DNA from: Bacillus manliponensis
Lineage (GTDB): Bacteria; Bacillota; Bacilli; Bacillales; Bacillaceae_G
Assembly (NCBI RefSeq): GCF_000712595.1
Contig: NZ_JOTN01000004.1
Span: 124,001 to 188,000 of the forward strand
Length of the DNA: 64,000 nucleotides
Direction: 5' to 3'
The notes beneath the pieces are model-generated. The model was not told where the DNA came from and searched no databases. It saw nothing but the letters and a program-made list of their open reading frames with translations. The translations under genes were made by a program, and so were the position numbers. Shown piece by piece: positions 53,689 through 62,366 of the stretch (the first letter of the stretch is position 1; each line of letters starts with the position of its first letter).

Positions 53689-53840
53689 ATTTTTACTCCT
53701 TTTGGGATGAAATGTATTGTACACATTATCGCTTTTTCATAATTTTGATTCAATGTCTTATTTGTTTCGGTGTATGTTATGGTACAATAAAACTGTGAAT
53801 AGTGACAGGAATTTGATTATGGTTGGAGGAATTAACAATT

Positions 53841-54212
53841 ATGCAAAATAAAATTCAAGTTAAGAGCGTAGAAAAAAAAGAGAATGCTCTTATTTTTTGT
53901 GCAGAAAATACAGAACTACGTGTAGAGGAATTATCAACACGTGATCACGTACTTGTAGACTCAGATAACTTAGCGTTTTTATACATTTTAGAGAATGAGA
54001 CGTCGTTTATATATGTAAGTATTCCTCATACATGCTGGGAAGAAATGCACGAAGCAATGAAAAATGACATGACGATGTTTGTTCGTGTAAATGAAGTTGA
54101 GCTTGAACTATCAGCAATGAAAGAAGAAGTTGAATACTTAGTTGAAAATATTGAAGGAAACGCAAACTACGGAGAGGAACTTGTAAATGAAGTAGAGAAA
54201 GTGTTTCTGTAA
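53841..54212 (+). CDS. yjbL: YjbL family protein
   Basis: The 123-residue acidic protein (MQNKIQVKSVEKKENALIF, EMHEAMKNDMTMFVRVNEVE) matches YjbL by position and size. No membrane segment or catalytic motif is visible. I chose the ATG at 53841 with GGAGG ten bases upstream. It precedes relQ by 26 bases and is probably in the same transcript as relQ, nadK and yjbO. Function is unknown. Confidence 0.85.
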   Translation: MQNKIQVKSVEKKENALIFCAENTELRVEELSTRDHVLVDSDNLAFLYILENETSFIYVSIPHTCWEEMHEAMKNDMTMFVRVNEVELELSAMKEEVEYLVENIEGNANYGEELVNEVEKVFL

Positions 54213-54238
54213 GAAACGTCGTTTGGATGGTGGTTTGA

Positions 54239-54874
54239 ATGAATCGAAATTGGGAAGAATTTTTAGCGCCGTATCATCAAGCGGTGGAAGAATTAAAAAT
54301 AAAGCTAAAAGGAATGCGTTCTCAGTTTGAGATGTTAGCTGAGCATGCCCCAATTGAATTTGTAACGGGAAGAGTAAAATCTGCACCGAGCATTATGGAT
54401 AAAGCGGTAAAACGAAACATTCCAATTGAACGTATTGGGGAAGATATGCAAGATATTGCGGGTCTTCGTATGATGTGTCAGTTTGTGGAGGATATTAAAA
54501 CGGTCGTTGAGATGTTAAGAAAGCGAAACGATTTTGAAATTGTGGAAGAGCGTGATTACGTCACGCAGAAGAAGGAAAGTGGTTATCGCTCTTACCACGT
54601 TGTCATTAGTTATCCGGTGCAAACAATCCGCGGGGAAAAGAAAGTATTAGTTGAAATTCAAATTCGTACGCTCGCAATGAATTTTTGGGCAACAATCGAG
54701 CATTCTTTAAATTATAAATATCATGGGCGGTTCCCAAAAGATATTGAACTACGTCTGCAGCGTGCTGCGGAGGCTGCTTTCTTATTAGATGAGGAGATGT
54801 CATCGATTCGTCTTGAAATTCAAGAAGCACAAAAGATTTTTTCAAGAAAACAAGAGTCAACAGATTCAGAATAA
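54239..54874 (+). CDS. relQ: small alarmone synthetase RelQ (YjbM)
   Basis: The 211-residue protein is a single-domain (p)ppGpp synthetase that transfers pyrophosphate from ATP to GTP or GDP. Key parts are the G-loop/substrate region VTGRVKSAPSIMDKA, IAGLRMMCQFVEDI, the tyrosine stacking residue in SGYRSYHVVISYP, and VEIQIRTLAMNFWATIEHSLNYK with the catalytic Glu. The C-terminal helix mediates tetramer formation. It is in an operon with nadK and yjbO, as in B. subtilis. Confidence 0.95.
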   Translation: MNRNWEEFLAPYHQAVEELKIKLKGMRSQFEMLAEHAPIEFVTGRVKSAPSIMDKAVKRNIPIERIGEDMQDIAGLRMMCQFVEDIKTVVEMLRKRNDFEIVEERDYVTQKKESGYRSYHVVISYPVQTIRGEKKVLVEIQIRTLAMNFWATIEHSLNYKYHGRFPKDIELRLQRAAEAAFLLDEEMSSIRLEIQEAQKIFSRKQESTDSE

Positions 54875-54895
54875 CAAATTAAAGGGTGTTGGGCC

Positions 54896-55693
54896 ATGAA
54901 GTTTGCAATTATGTCAAAAGGGGATCAATCATCGAACGCACTTGCTTCGACAATGCAAGAATATTTACGTGATTTCGGATTGGTGATGGATGAAAAAGAG
55001 CCGGATATCGTTGTTTCAGTAGGGGGAGATGGTACGCTTTTACATGCGTTTCATCGTTATTGTAAACGTCTTGATAAAACGGCTTTCGTTGGAGTACATA
55101 CAGGACACTTAGGGTTTTATGCAGATTGGCTTCCAGCAGAAGTAGAGAAGCTTGTTATTGCAATTGCAAAAACGCCGTTTCAAGTTGTAGAATATCCGCT
55201 TCTAGAAGTGATTATTCGCTATGTAAAGGGCGGAAAAGAATCACAACATTTAGCGTTAAATGAAGCGACAGTGAAAAGTTGTGAAGGTACATTAGTAACA
55301 GACGTTGAAATTCGTGGTGAATATTTTGAAACGTTCCGCGGTGATGGCCTTTGTGTTTCTACACCATCAGGGAGTACGGCATATAATAAGGCGCTAGGCG
55401 GAGCCATTATTCATCCTTCATTAGAAGCGATTCAAATTGCTGAAATGGCGTCGATTAACAATCGCGTCTTTCGTACAGTTGGCTCACCGCTTGTATTGCC
55501 AAAGCATCATACGTGTGTGATAAAACCAACAAAAGGGATGAACTTACAAATAACAATTGACCATTTGACGATGGTCCACCAAGATGTCAAATCAATTCAA
55601 TACCGCGTTGCAGATGAAAGAGTACGCTTTGTACGATTCCGCCCGTTCCCGTTTTGGAAACGAGTTCGTGATTCATTTGTAACAGAGGGTTAG
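54896..55693 (+). CDS. nadK: NAD kinase
   Basis: This 265-residue enzyme phosphorylates NAD to NADP. It shows the GGDGT motif ([14 protein letters not shown]), [15 protein letters not shown] and the NE/D motif ([10 protein letters not shown]), then [20 protein letters not shown]. The ATG has AAAGGGTG upstream. It lies between relQ and yjbO, which puts alarmone synthesis and NADP supply in one operon; the pair is conserved across Bacillus and Listeria. Confidence 0.96.
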   Translation: MKFAIMSKGDQSSNALASTMQEYLRDFGLVMDEKEPDIVVSVGGDGTLLHAFHRYCKRLDKTAFVGVHTGHLGFYADWLPAEVEKLVIAIAKTPFQVVEYPLLEVIIRYVKGGKESQHLALNEATVKSCEGTLVTDVEIRGEYFETFRGDGLCVSTPSGSTAYNKALGGAIIHPSLEAIQIAEMASINNRVFRTVGSPLVLPKHHTCVIKPTKGMNLQITIDHLTMVHQDVKSIQYRVADERVRFVRFRPFPFWKRVRDSFVTEG

Positions 55694-55708
55694 AAAGGGT
55701 TTATCTGT

Positions 55709-56596
55709 TTGAAAAGATATACATTAACATGGCACATTACCGAAGAAGAGCAAGGTCTTTTGATTCGTCAGTTTGTAAAAGAAAAAGGTATTTCAAAAGC
55801 GGCTTTAACGGACATTAAATTTCATGGCGGTGCTATTGAAGTAGATGGTGTTTCTGCAAATGTACGGCATATGCTGCAAGAGGGAGAACAATTAACAATA
55901 TGTTTCCCGCCAGAGCAGCGAAGCGAGGGAATGAAAAGCGAAAATCTCCCGCTTTCTGTCGTATATGAAGATGATTCTATTCTTGTGATGAATAAGGAAC
56001 CATATATGTCAACGATTCCGTCGCGAGAACATCCGACCGGGAGTGTAGCAAATGCACTTCTTCATCATTACGATAAGCAAAATTTAGCGAGTACAGTACA
56101 TATTGTAACGAGGTTAGACCGCGATACGTCTGGATTGATGCTAATCGCAAAAAATCGTTTCGTGCATCATTTGCTATCAAAGCAACATCAAGATAAGCAA
56201 GTAGAACGAACGTATGAGGCAATTGTTCATGGCATTGTGAGAGAAGATAGCGGTACAATCGATGCCCCAATTGCTCGGAAAGAAGAAAGTATTATCGAGC
56301 GGACGGTACGTGAAGGTGGACAAAGAGCTGTGACGCATTTTAAGGTGCTGCGCAGAATGGAAAATAAAACGCACGTTGCACTTCGATTAGAAACAGGGCG
56401 TACCCATCAGATTCGTGTTCATATGGCGCATATCGGTCATCCTTTGCTTGGGGATGATTTGTACGGGGGGCTGCTAGATGAAATTGGTCGCCAAGCGCTT
56501 CATAGTACAAGTTTGACGATGTGGCATCCTATATTAAGAGAAAGCATGACATTTCATGCTGATATACCGGAAGATATGAAAAAGCTGTTACCATAA
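55709..56596 (+). CDS. yjbO: RluA/RluD-type pseudouridine synthase (YjbO)
   Basis: The 295-residue enzyme isomerises uridine to pseudouridine in structured RNA. A short S4-like N-terminal domain (about 15-75) precedes the catalytic domain with the aspartate in HIVTRLDRDTSGLMLIAKN, and LETGRTHQIRVHMAHIGHPLLGD is the second conserved part. The start is a TTG with GAAAGGG upstream; no ATG is available. Target sites on rRNA are not predictable here. Confidence 0.94.
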   Translation: MKRYTLTWHITEEEQGLLIRQFVKEKGISKAALTDIKFHGGAIEVDGVSANVRHMLQEGEQLTICFPPEQRSEGMKSENLPLSVVYEDDSILVMNKEPYMSTIPSREHPTGSVANALLHHYDKQNLASTVHIVTRLDRDTSGLMLIAKNRFVHHLLSKQHQDKQVERTYEAIVHGIVREDSGTIDAPIARKEESIIERTVREGGQRAVTHFKVLRRMENKTHVALRLETGRTHQIRVHMAHIGHPLLGDDLYGGLLDEIGRQALHSTSLTMWHPILRESMTFHADIPEDMKKLLP

Positions 56597-56622
56597 CGAA
56601 GATGGTAACAGCTTTTTCTTTA
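56580..56622. terminator. bidirectional terminator between yjbO and prpE
   Basis: AAAAAGCTGTTACCAT / ATGGTAACAGCTTTTT surrounds the yjbO stop codon, with T-runs on both strands. Confidence 0.88.
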
Positions 56623-57360
56623 GTCAATCGAACGAAACTTTTCTGGAACAAATGGCATTGTAGAAGGGACAGACACTGTCTCCATTTCCGGATACCGAAG
56701 AGCAGTGAGCTGTCCTCCAAATACGACTCCGGTATCAATATTAACCGTATGATTTACGAATCTAGGCTCCTTTACAGGTGTATGTCCGTATACAATCCAA
56801 GCGTCTCCGTTATAATGCTGGGCCCAGTCGCGGCGAACAGGTGAACCGTCTGGATGTTTTTCACCTGTAATATCACCGTACAAGACGAATGTTTCCACTT
56901 TTTTATCTGTTCTTCCTATGTAATCTTGACGAATTCCTGCATGGCAAACAATCAGTTTCTTCTTATCAAGTATGTGATAGAGAGGAGACTTTTCGTATAA
57001 GTCGATAAATTTTTTTTGTATGATTTTTTGCTCGCGAGTTGATAATGCTTCGTACTCAGCAACGGTTGTTTCAAGTCCATGTGCGATTTTTACATTGCGC
57101 CCAAGGAAAAAGCGGTATAATTTATTGCAGTGATTTCCTGGCGCATAGTATGCTTCTTGTTTGTTCATCACAAGTTCCCACACAATTTCAATCATTTTTA
57201 AAGAACCAGGTCCACGGTCTGTAATATCACCAACAAAAGCAAGCTTCCGTTTTTGTTGATGGACAGGTCGTCCGCTTTCCCAGCTATAACCTAGCTTTTC
57301 CGTTAATGCTTGAAATTCAGCAAAACAACCGTGAATGTCCCCGAAAATATCATAGTTCAT
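56620..57360 (-). CDS. prpE: bis(5'-nucleosyl)-tetraphosphatase PrpE
   Basis: PrpE (246 residues) is a PP2A-type metallophosphatase that cleaves Ap4A and has been linked to spore germination in Bacillus. The metal-binding motifs are [11 protein letters not shown] (GDIHG), [14 protein letters not shown] (GDxxDRG) and [11 protein letters not shown] (GNH), then [10 protein letters not shown] and [12 protein letters not shown]. The ATG is preceded by AGGTGATGG. The position (yjbP) is conserved. Confidence 0.95.
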   Translation of the reverse strand: MNYDIFGDIHGCFAEFQALTEKLGYSWESGRPVHQQKRKLAFVGDITDRGPGSLKMIEIVWELVMNKQEAYYAPGNHCNKLYRFFLGRNVKIAHGLETTVAEYEALSTREQKIIQKKFIDLYEKSPLYHILDKKKLIVCHAGIRQDYIGRTDKKVETFVLYGDITGEKHPDGSPVRRDWAQHYNGDAWIVYGHTPVKEPRFVNHTVNIDTGVVFGGQLTALRYPEMETVSVPSTMPFVPEKFRSID

Positions 57361-57407
57361 TTTCCATCACCTGCTTTATTTTTTCTTAGTATACCTCTAA
57401 TGAACAT

Positions 57408-57440
57408 AGAAAAAAACCATACCCAAATGGATATGGTTTA
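57408..57440 (-). terminator. terminator of the RodA/FtsW-like gene
   Basis: AAACCATATCCA / TGGGTATGGTTT followed by TTTTTC on the minus strand. Confidence 0.75.
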
Positions 57441-58598
57441 ATCAAACATAAATGTTTTTGTTCGAGACCTTACGTTTAGTACGAAGCCGATGGCAATCAT
57501 ATAGGTCAGTAACGAACTTCCTCCGTAACTCATAAGCGGTAGTGTAATACCGGTAATTGGTAATAATCCGATTGTCATTCCGATGTTTTGGAATACTTGG
57601 AATGTGAACATCCCAATCGTTCCAGCACATATATAACTACCGAATGGATCGTTACTTTCTAAGGCGATATGAATCATACGATAAATGAGTAAGAAGAACA
57701 ATGAAATAACAACACTTCCACCTAAAAAGCCAAACTGTTCAGCGATGTTTGTGAAAATAAAGTCGGTATGTGGTTCTGGGAAATATACTTGTCCGTTTTC
57801 CCATCCTTTTCCATTCATTTCGCCAGATCCTGTTGCAAGCAGTGCTTGGCGCAACTGATATCCTTGTGTTTCGTATTCATAAGGTGCTAGCCAACCGTAG
57901 AAACGGTCTAATTGATATTCCTTTAAAATATGCTCTTTGAAGAATGCAGTATGTGCAAAGTACGTATATACAAGACCTGCTCCAACTGTGATTGTGATGC
58001 CGGCTAACCCGAAAATAAAGCGCCAGCGTACACCGGAAACTAAAATCATTGCTGCGATCATTGCAGAAATAACCATTGTGTTTCCTAAATCCGGCTCTTT
58101 TGCGATAAGAAGTAATGGCGGCAGGGCAGCAGCGAAAATTTTTCCGAGTAAGATCAAGTCTTCACGCGGGGTACGAATTGGATATTTCTCATTATGATTG
58201 ACGATAAGACGCCCGATAACAAGAATTAAAATCAACTTTGTAATTTCAGAAGGCTGGAAGCGTCCAATGCCGGGTACATTGTACCAAGCTGTTGCCCCTT
58301 TAATTGTCATTGCTCCTGGTACTTTAAATTCAAGTCCAAGTAGAAGAATGATAGCAAACCCATATAAATACCAAGCAATTTGTTTGTAGCGATCAAAGTC
58401 GATGACCATGACAGCAACAATTGCGACAATCCCGATAATATACCATTGGATTTGTTTGGCCATAAAGTTAATGCCTTGCAAATTTTTTGGTAAAGACGGC
58501 TGTGCGCTATTGATTGCGAAGCAGCTTACAATGGCAATGGCAAGTAAAATGAAAATTAACGCGTAATCTATTCGATATTGAGAATTTTTATCTTTCAC
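57438..58598 (-). CDS. RodA/FtsW/SpoVE family glycan polymerase
   Basis: The 386-residue protein is a SEDS-family membrane protein with about ten transmembrane helices. Members polymerise peptidoglycan from lipid II with a partner class B PBP. It has GRFQPSEITKLILILVIGR, the extracytoplasmic loop with HTDFIFTNIAEQFGF (conserved aspartate), and the C-terminal TGITLPLMSYGGSSLLTYM. Length and motifs are closer to RodA than to FtsW. No PBP gene adjoins it. It is absent from this place in B. subtilis, so I do not assign a symbol; the B. cereus group carries several paralogues. Confidence 0.9.
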   Translation of the reverse strand: MKDKNSQYRIDYALIFILLAIAIVSCFAINSAQPSLPKNLQGINFMAKQIQWYIIGIVAIVAVMVIDFDRYKQIAWYLYGFAIILLLGLEFKVPGAMTIKGATAWYNVPGIGRFQPSEITKLILILVIGRLIVNHNEKYPIRTPREDLILLGKIFAAALPPLLLIAKEPDLGNTMVISAMIAAMILVSGVRWRFIFGLAGITITVGAGLVYTYFAHTAFFKEHILKEYQLDRFYGWLAPYEYETQGYQLRQALLATGSGEMNGKGWENGQVYFPEPHTDFIFTNIAEQFGFLGGSVVISLFFLLIYRMIHIALESNDPFGSYICAGTIGMFTFQVFQNIGMTIGLLPITGITLPLMSYGGSSLLTYMIAIGFVLNVRSRTKTFMFD

Positions 58599-58838
58599 CG
58601 TACTGTATTCCTTTCTATTGCTCGTTATTTATATTGTGAAATCTGGATTTTTAGCATATAAAAGCCATTCACATTATAAAAAAGACACTAGTACCATCTT
58701 AGCCGATTTTTAGTTGTTTGCAAATATGTTGTTGATATTTACGTAAGAAATGTCAGATGGTGAATCATGGACTTAATTGTTGTTTTTGGAAAGAAACTGT
58801 TTTTATTACATATGATGGAGTGAGAAGAAGGTGATAGT

Positions 58839-59915
58839 GTGGAAGAAGAGATTACAATCAGTTTATGCATGATTGTTCGAGATGAAGAAGGAACAATAGC
58901 TAGATGTTTAAATTCTGTAAAAGAGATTGTTGATGAAATGATTATTGTTGATACAGGTTCTGTTGATCGAACGAAAGAAATCGCCTCGGAATACACGCCT
59001 CATATATACAACTTTGAATGGATTGATGATTTTGCGGCAGCTCGTAATTTTTCTTTTTCGAAGGCGACGCAGGAATATATATTGTGGCTTGATGCTGATG
59101 ATGTTTTGCCGGGAGATTCCAGAGAGAGTTTGAAGGCATTAAAAAAAGAACTGGATAGAAAAGTTGATTCGGTATCAATGCTGTATCATCTGACGTTTGA
59201 TGTGAACGGAAATCCGTCATATAGCTCGCGGCGCAATCGACTTGTGAAACGAGAGTGTAATTTTAAATGGTTTGGTAAAGTTCATGAATATTTAGCAGTA
59301 TATGGAGAAATTTTGCGAAGTGATATTGGAATTACACATGAAAAAGAAAAAGAATGGACAAATCGGAATTTGAAGATTTATGAAAGTGCAGTTGCGAGGG
59401 GGGAAGAATTATCACCTCGTGATGTTTACTATTATGCAAATGAATGTGTCGACAATCAAAAATATGAAGAAGCGATTGTACTATATGAGAAGTTTTTGAA
59501 CGATGGGCTTGGTTGGAAAGAAGATAATATTAACGCTGCCGGGAAGTTAGGAGATTGCTATGAGAAGCTAGAGCAGTGGCAAAAAGCAATTGAAGCATGT
59601 ATAAGATCCTTTCACTATGACATTCCGCGCGGTGAAATTTGTACGCAGTTAGGAAGTATTTATATGGTGCAAGAGAAATATAAAGAAGCGATTTATTGGT
59701 ATAAAACAGCAACAGAAGTTCCGGTCCCAACTGATGCTCCTTTTTATAATCCAACAAATTATACGTGGGTACCGTTTTTACAACTCTGTGTCTGTCACAG
59801 TCGTTTAGGTCAACAGGAAAAAGCTTACTATTATAACGAATTAGCAGCAACATACGTGCCGGATCATCCTGCGATAGCGTATAACCGGAATTATTTTAAA
59901 AGTTTGTTCGAATAG
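58839..59915 (+). CDS. glycosyltransferase family 2 protein with TPR region
   Basis: The 358-residue protein has an N-terminal GT2 domain (ISLCMIVRDEEGTIARCLNS, MIIVDTGSVDRTKEIA, and the DxD-type site LWLDADDVLP) and a C-terminal helical part with TPR-like repeats (CVDNQKYEEAIVLYEKFL, GDCYEKLEQWQKAIEACI, LGSIYMVQEKYKEAIYWYK). This architecture is found in cytosolic glycosyltransferases that modify peptides or surface proteins. Given the adjacent rfbB and bclA-like genes, a role in exosporium glycosylation is a plausible inference. The GTG start has AAGGTGAT upstream. Confidence 0.9.
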   Translation: MEEEITISLCMIVRDEEGTIARCLNSVKEIVDEMIIVDTGSVDRTKEIASEYTPHIYNFEWIDDFAAARNFSFSKATQEYILWLDADDVLPGDSRESLKALKKELDRKVDSVSMLYHLTFDVNGNPSYSSRRNRLVKRECNFKWFGKVHEYLAVYGEILRSDIGITHEKEKEWTNRNLKIYESAVARGEELSPRDVYYYANECVDNQKYEEAIVLYEKFLNDGLGWKEDNINAAGKLGDCYEKLEQWQKAIEACIRSFHYDIPRGEICTQLGSIYMVQEKYKEAIYWYKTATEVPVPTDAPFYNPTNYTWVPFLQLCVCHSRLGQQEKAYYYNELAATYVPDHPAIAYNRNYFKSLFE

Positions 59916-59957
59916 TACAATCTACACCTATGGAGACTGTATAACACATAGTTGGGC

Positions 59958-60010
59958 TTCTAATACCCGACTGGAAGCAAGAAGCCCCTTCTTCCAGTCG
60001 GGTATTATTT
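59958..60010. terminator. strong hairpin terminator after the glycosyltransferase gene
   Basis: AATACCCGACTGGAAG / CTTCCAGTCGGGTATT is a 16-bp stem with a T-rich tail, so the glycosyltransferase gene is probably monocistronic. Confidence 0.82.
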
Positions 60011-60305
60011 GATGATTTACTTTGCTGTATACAAATGAAAACAGTGCGTCATGATTGATATTATGATTATTATAGAGAAGAATCATATACAAAATGTTTA
60101 AGGCATTCACTCGAGGTGAACGATATGAATAACTGGTACTTAAGACGAGGCTTATTTATAATATGATAACGGGCTAGTGGACAAGGTACTGGCACGCATG
60201 TTTCTTTGTGAATGACAAATTATAAACTTTGAAAAAGAATTTAATGGAGAATAGAAAGAGTCTTACACTCACTTGCTTTTCTTATTTTAACTAGGAGAGT
60301 TGTAA
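60011..60305. other. intergenic region upstream of rfbB
   Basis: No full gene is present. A 13-codon frame (60125-60166) starts with an ATG and has GAGGTG upstream, but stops almost at once. CATATACAAAATG at about 60087 only loosely resembles a mother-cell -10 element. In related genomes the rmlA/rmlC genes are expected near here; they are not seen. Confidence 0.4.
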
Positions 60306-61283
60306 ATGAATATATTAGTAACTGGCGGAGCTGGATTTATTGGAAGTAATTTTATTCATTACATGTTACAAACATATGAAAATTACCGCATTATTAACTA
60401 TGATGCATTAACGTATAGTGGGAATCTTGCGAACTTAACAGCTGTGGAGCAAGATTCTCGCTATGTTTTTATAAAAGGTAGTATTCAAAATCGTGAATTA
60501 GTAGAACATGTCGTAAAGGAATATGAAGTGGATGCAATCATTAACTTTGCCGCAGAATCACATGTAGATCGGAGTATTGAAAATCCGATTCCTTTTTATG
60601 ATAGTAATGTCATTGGAACCGTTACGTTATTAGAGATAGTGAAAAAGTATCCTCATATCAAAATGATTCAAATATCAACCGATGAAGTATATGGTTCGTT
60701 AGGAAAAGAAGGGAAGTTTACAGAGACAACCTCTTTAGATCCTAGTAGTCCGTACTCATCTAGTAAAGCAAGCGCAGATATGATTGCCTTATCTTATTAC
60801 AAAACATATCAATTACCAATTATTGTGACGCGATGCTCTAACAACTATGGACCATATCAATATCCAGAAAAGTTAATTCCACTTATGATTACAAAGGTAC
60901 TAGAAGGAAAGAAATTACCAATATACGGAGATGGATTAAACATAAGAGATTGGCTTCATGTGCATGATCATTGCCATGCAATTGATGTTGTATTACATAA
61001 AGGGAAGCTAGGAGAAGTGTATAACATCGGTGGTAATAATGAAAAGACAAATATCGAAATTGTTGAGAACATTGTTTCATTACTTGGAAAGGGGAAAGAA
61101 AGCATTGAATTTGTCCCTGACCGGTTAGGACACGACCGACGCTATGCAATTGATGCAGAAAAAATGAAAGAAGAATTAGGATGGGAACCAGCTTATACGT
61201 TTGAACAAGGGATTGAAGAAACGGTACGTTGGTATGAACGAAACGAGAAGTGGTGGCTACCGTTAAAAGGAGTCTCTAGATGA
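60306..61283 (+). CDS. rfbB: dTDP-glucose 4,6-dehydratase
   Basis: The 325-residue enzyme converts dTDP-glucose to dTDP-4-keto-6-deoxyglucose, the second step to dTDP-rhamnose. It has the Rossmann loop TGGAGFIGSNFIHY, the AESHVDRSI motif, STDEVYGSLG (catalytic Thr/Asp/Glu) and SASKASADMIALSYYKTY-like YxxxK region (PYSSSKASADM, YYKTY). Rhamnose decorates the BclA collagen-like filaments of B. cereus-group exosporium. Here rfbB stands without rfbA, rfbC or rfbD. The ATG has ACTAGGAGAG upstream, and its stop codon overlaps the ATG of a truncated frame. Confidence 0.95.
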   Translation: MNILVTGGAGFIGSNFIHYMLQTYENYRIINYDALTYSGNLANLTAVEQDSRYVFIKGSIQNRELVEHVVKEYEVDAIINFAAESHVDRSIENPIPFYDSNVIGTVTLLEIVKKYPHIKMIQISTDEVYGSLGKEGKFTETTSLDPSSPYSSSKASADMIALSYYKTYQLPIIVTRCSNNYGPYQYPEKLIPLMITKVLEGKKLPIYGDGLNIRDWLHVHDHCHAIDVVLHKGKLGEVYNIGGNNEKTNIEIVENIVSLLGKGKESIEFVPDRLGHDRRYAIDAEKMKEELGWEPAYTFEQGIEETVRWYERNEKWWLPLKGVSR

Positions 61284-61327
61284 AAGTGTGTGTGATTGTA
61301 ACACATTATAGCAGAGCGGATTTATGA
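61280..61327 (+). pseudogene. truncated frame after rfbB, possible glycosyltransferase remnant
   Basis: An ATG overlapping the rfbB TGA by four bases begins MKVCVIVTHYSRADL and ends at a TGA after 15 codons. The opening resembles the first strand of GT2 glycosyltransferases (VxVIVTHYNR). This suggests a formerly coupled gene of which only the start is left, but so short a match could be chance. Confidence 0.4.
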
Positions 61328-61372
61328 AAATACTATCTTGGTAAGAAGGATTAGAGTGCTTCTTTATCGAAA

Positions 61373-61413
61373 CAAAAAATCAGTAACAAAATGTGTGAGT
61401 GATTTTTTGTTTG
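61373..61413 (+). terminator. hairpin downstream of rfbB
   Basis: CAAAAAATCA / TGATTTTTTG with a 20-base loop, followed by TTTG. Confidence 0.5.
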
Positions 61414-61460
61414 CCTTTCGAACATTTTATGGTAATATGAAAATAGTATTAGGTACTAAT
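61411..61460 (+). promoter_or_regulatory. fabI promoter with FapR operator
   Basis: TTGCCT (61411-61416) and TAATAT (61433-61438) are 16 bases apart. At 61442-61460, AATAGTATTAGGTACTAAT read on the minus strand fits the FapR consensus ATTAGTACCTrnTACTAAT at 18 of 19 positions. It covers the expected start point, so repression by FapR is predicted. Confidence 0.85.
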
Positions 61461-61497
61461 AACAACTAATATTTATTGATATATAGGAGGATAAAAA

Positions 61498-62274
61498 ATG
61501 AATCTTCTCAACTTACAAGGTAAAAATATCGTCGTTATGGGTGTTGCAAACCAGCGCAGTATCGCTTGGGGAATTGCACGTGCATTACATAATGCAGGAG
61601 CAAATTTAATTTTCACGTATGCTGGAGAACGCTTAGAAAAAAATGTACGTGACTTATCAGAATCATTAGAAGGACAGAAGTCACTTGTATTACCATGTGA
61701 CGTAACAAGCGATGAAGATATCGCAAAGTGCTTCCAAACAATTAAAGAAGAAGTCGGTACGATCCACGGCTTAGCGCATTGTATTGCCTTTGCAAACCGT
61801 GATGACTTAAAAGGTGAGTTCGTTGATACATCTCGCGATGGTTTCTTACTTGCACAAAACATTAGCGCATTCTCATTAACAGCTGTTGCAAGAGCTGCAA
61901 AAGAAGTAATGACAGAAGGCGGCAGCATCGTAACATTAACATACCTTGGCGGAGAGCGCGTTGTATCGAATTACAACGTAATGGGTGTTGCAAAAGCATC
62001 GCTTGAAGCAAGCGTAAAATATTTAGCAAACGACTTAGGTCAGCATAACATTCGTGTAAACGCTGTGTCAGCAGGACCAATCCGTACACTATCAGCAAAA
62101 GGTGTTGGCGACTTCAACAGCATCTTAAAACAAATTGAAGAGCGTGCGCCACTTCGTCGTAACGTAACGCAAGAAGAAGTAGGGAATACAGCACTATTTT
62201 TATTCAGTGACTTAGCAAGTGGTGTGACTGGAGAGAATATTCATGTTGATTCTGGATATCATATTTTAGGATAA
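61498..62274 (+). CDS. fabI: enoyl-ACP reductase (NADPH) FabI
   Basis: FabI (258 residues) carries out the last reduction step of each fatty-acid elongation cycle. It is an atypical SDR: nucleotide-binding VVMGVANQRSIAWGIARAL, then AFANRDDLKGEF, and the catalytic Tyr/Lys pair in LTYLGGERVVSNYNVMGVAKASLE (Y-x6-K). The C-terminus is ENIHVDSGYHILG. The ATG has AGGAGG upstream. It is the usual triclosan-sensitive type in Bacillus. Confidence 0.97.
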   Translation: MNLLNLQGKNIVVMGVANQRSIAWGIARALHNAGANLIFTYAGERLEKNVRDLSESLEGQKSLVLPCDVTSDEDIAKCFQTIKEEVGTIHGLAHCIAFANRDDLKGEFVDTSRDGFLLAQNISAFSLTAVARAAKEVMTEGGSIVTLTYLGGERVVSNYNVMGVAKASLEASVKYLANDLGQHNIRVNAVSAGPIRTLSAKGVGDFNSILKQIEERAPLRRNVTQEEVGNTALFLFSDLASGVTGENIHVDSGYHILG

Positions 62275-62292
62275 AAAGTGCCTAACTTAAAT

Positions 62293-62341
62293 TAAAAAAG
62301 CCGTTTCTGTCCGGGGTTGCATCGGATGGAAACGGCTTTTT
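62293..62341. terminator. bidirectional terminator between fabI and the bclA-like gene
   Basis: AAAAAAGCCGTTTC / GAAACGGCTTTTTT forms a strong stem between the convergent genes. Confidence 0.85.
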
Positions 62342-62366
62342 TGATAGTTTTCCTTTTTACTCTTAA

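Noticed and set aside
60075-60100. Sigma-E or sigma-K promoter upstream of rfbB
   Set aside because: CATATACAAAATG only loosely fits the -10 consensus, and no -35 element at the right distance is convincing.
60125-60166. 13-codon gene with a ribosome-binding site upstream of rfbB
   Set aside because: Too short, with no recognisable similarity; it could be a remnant or chance.
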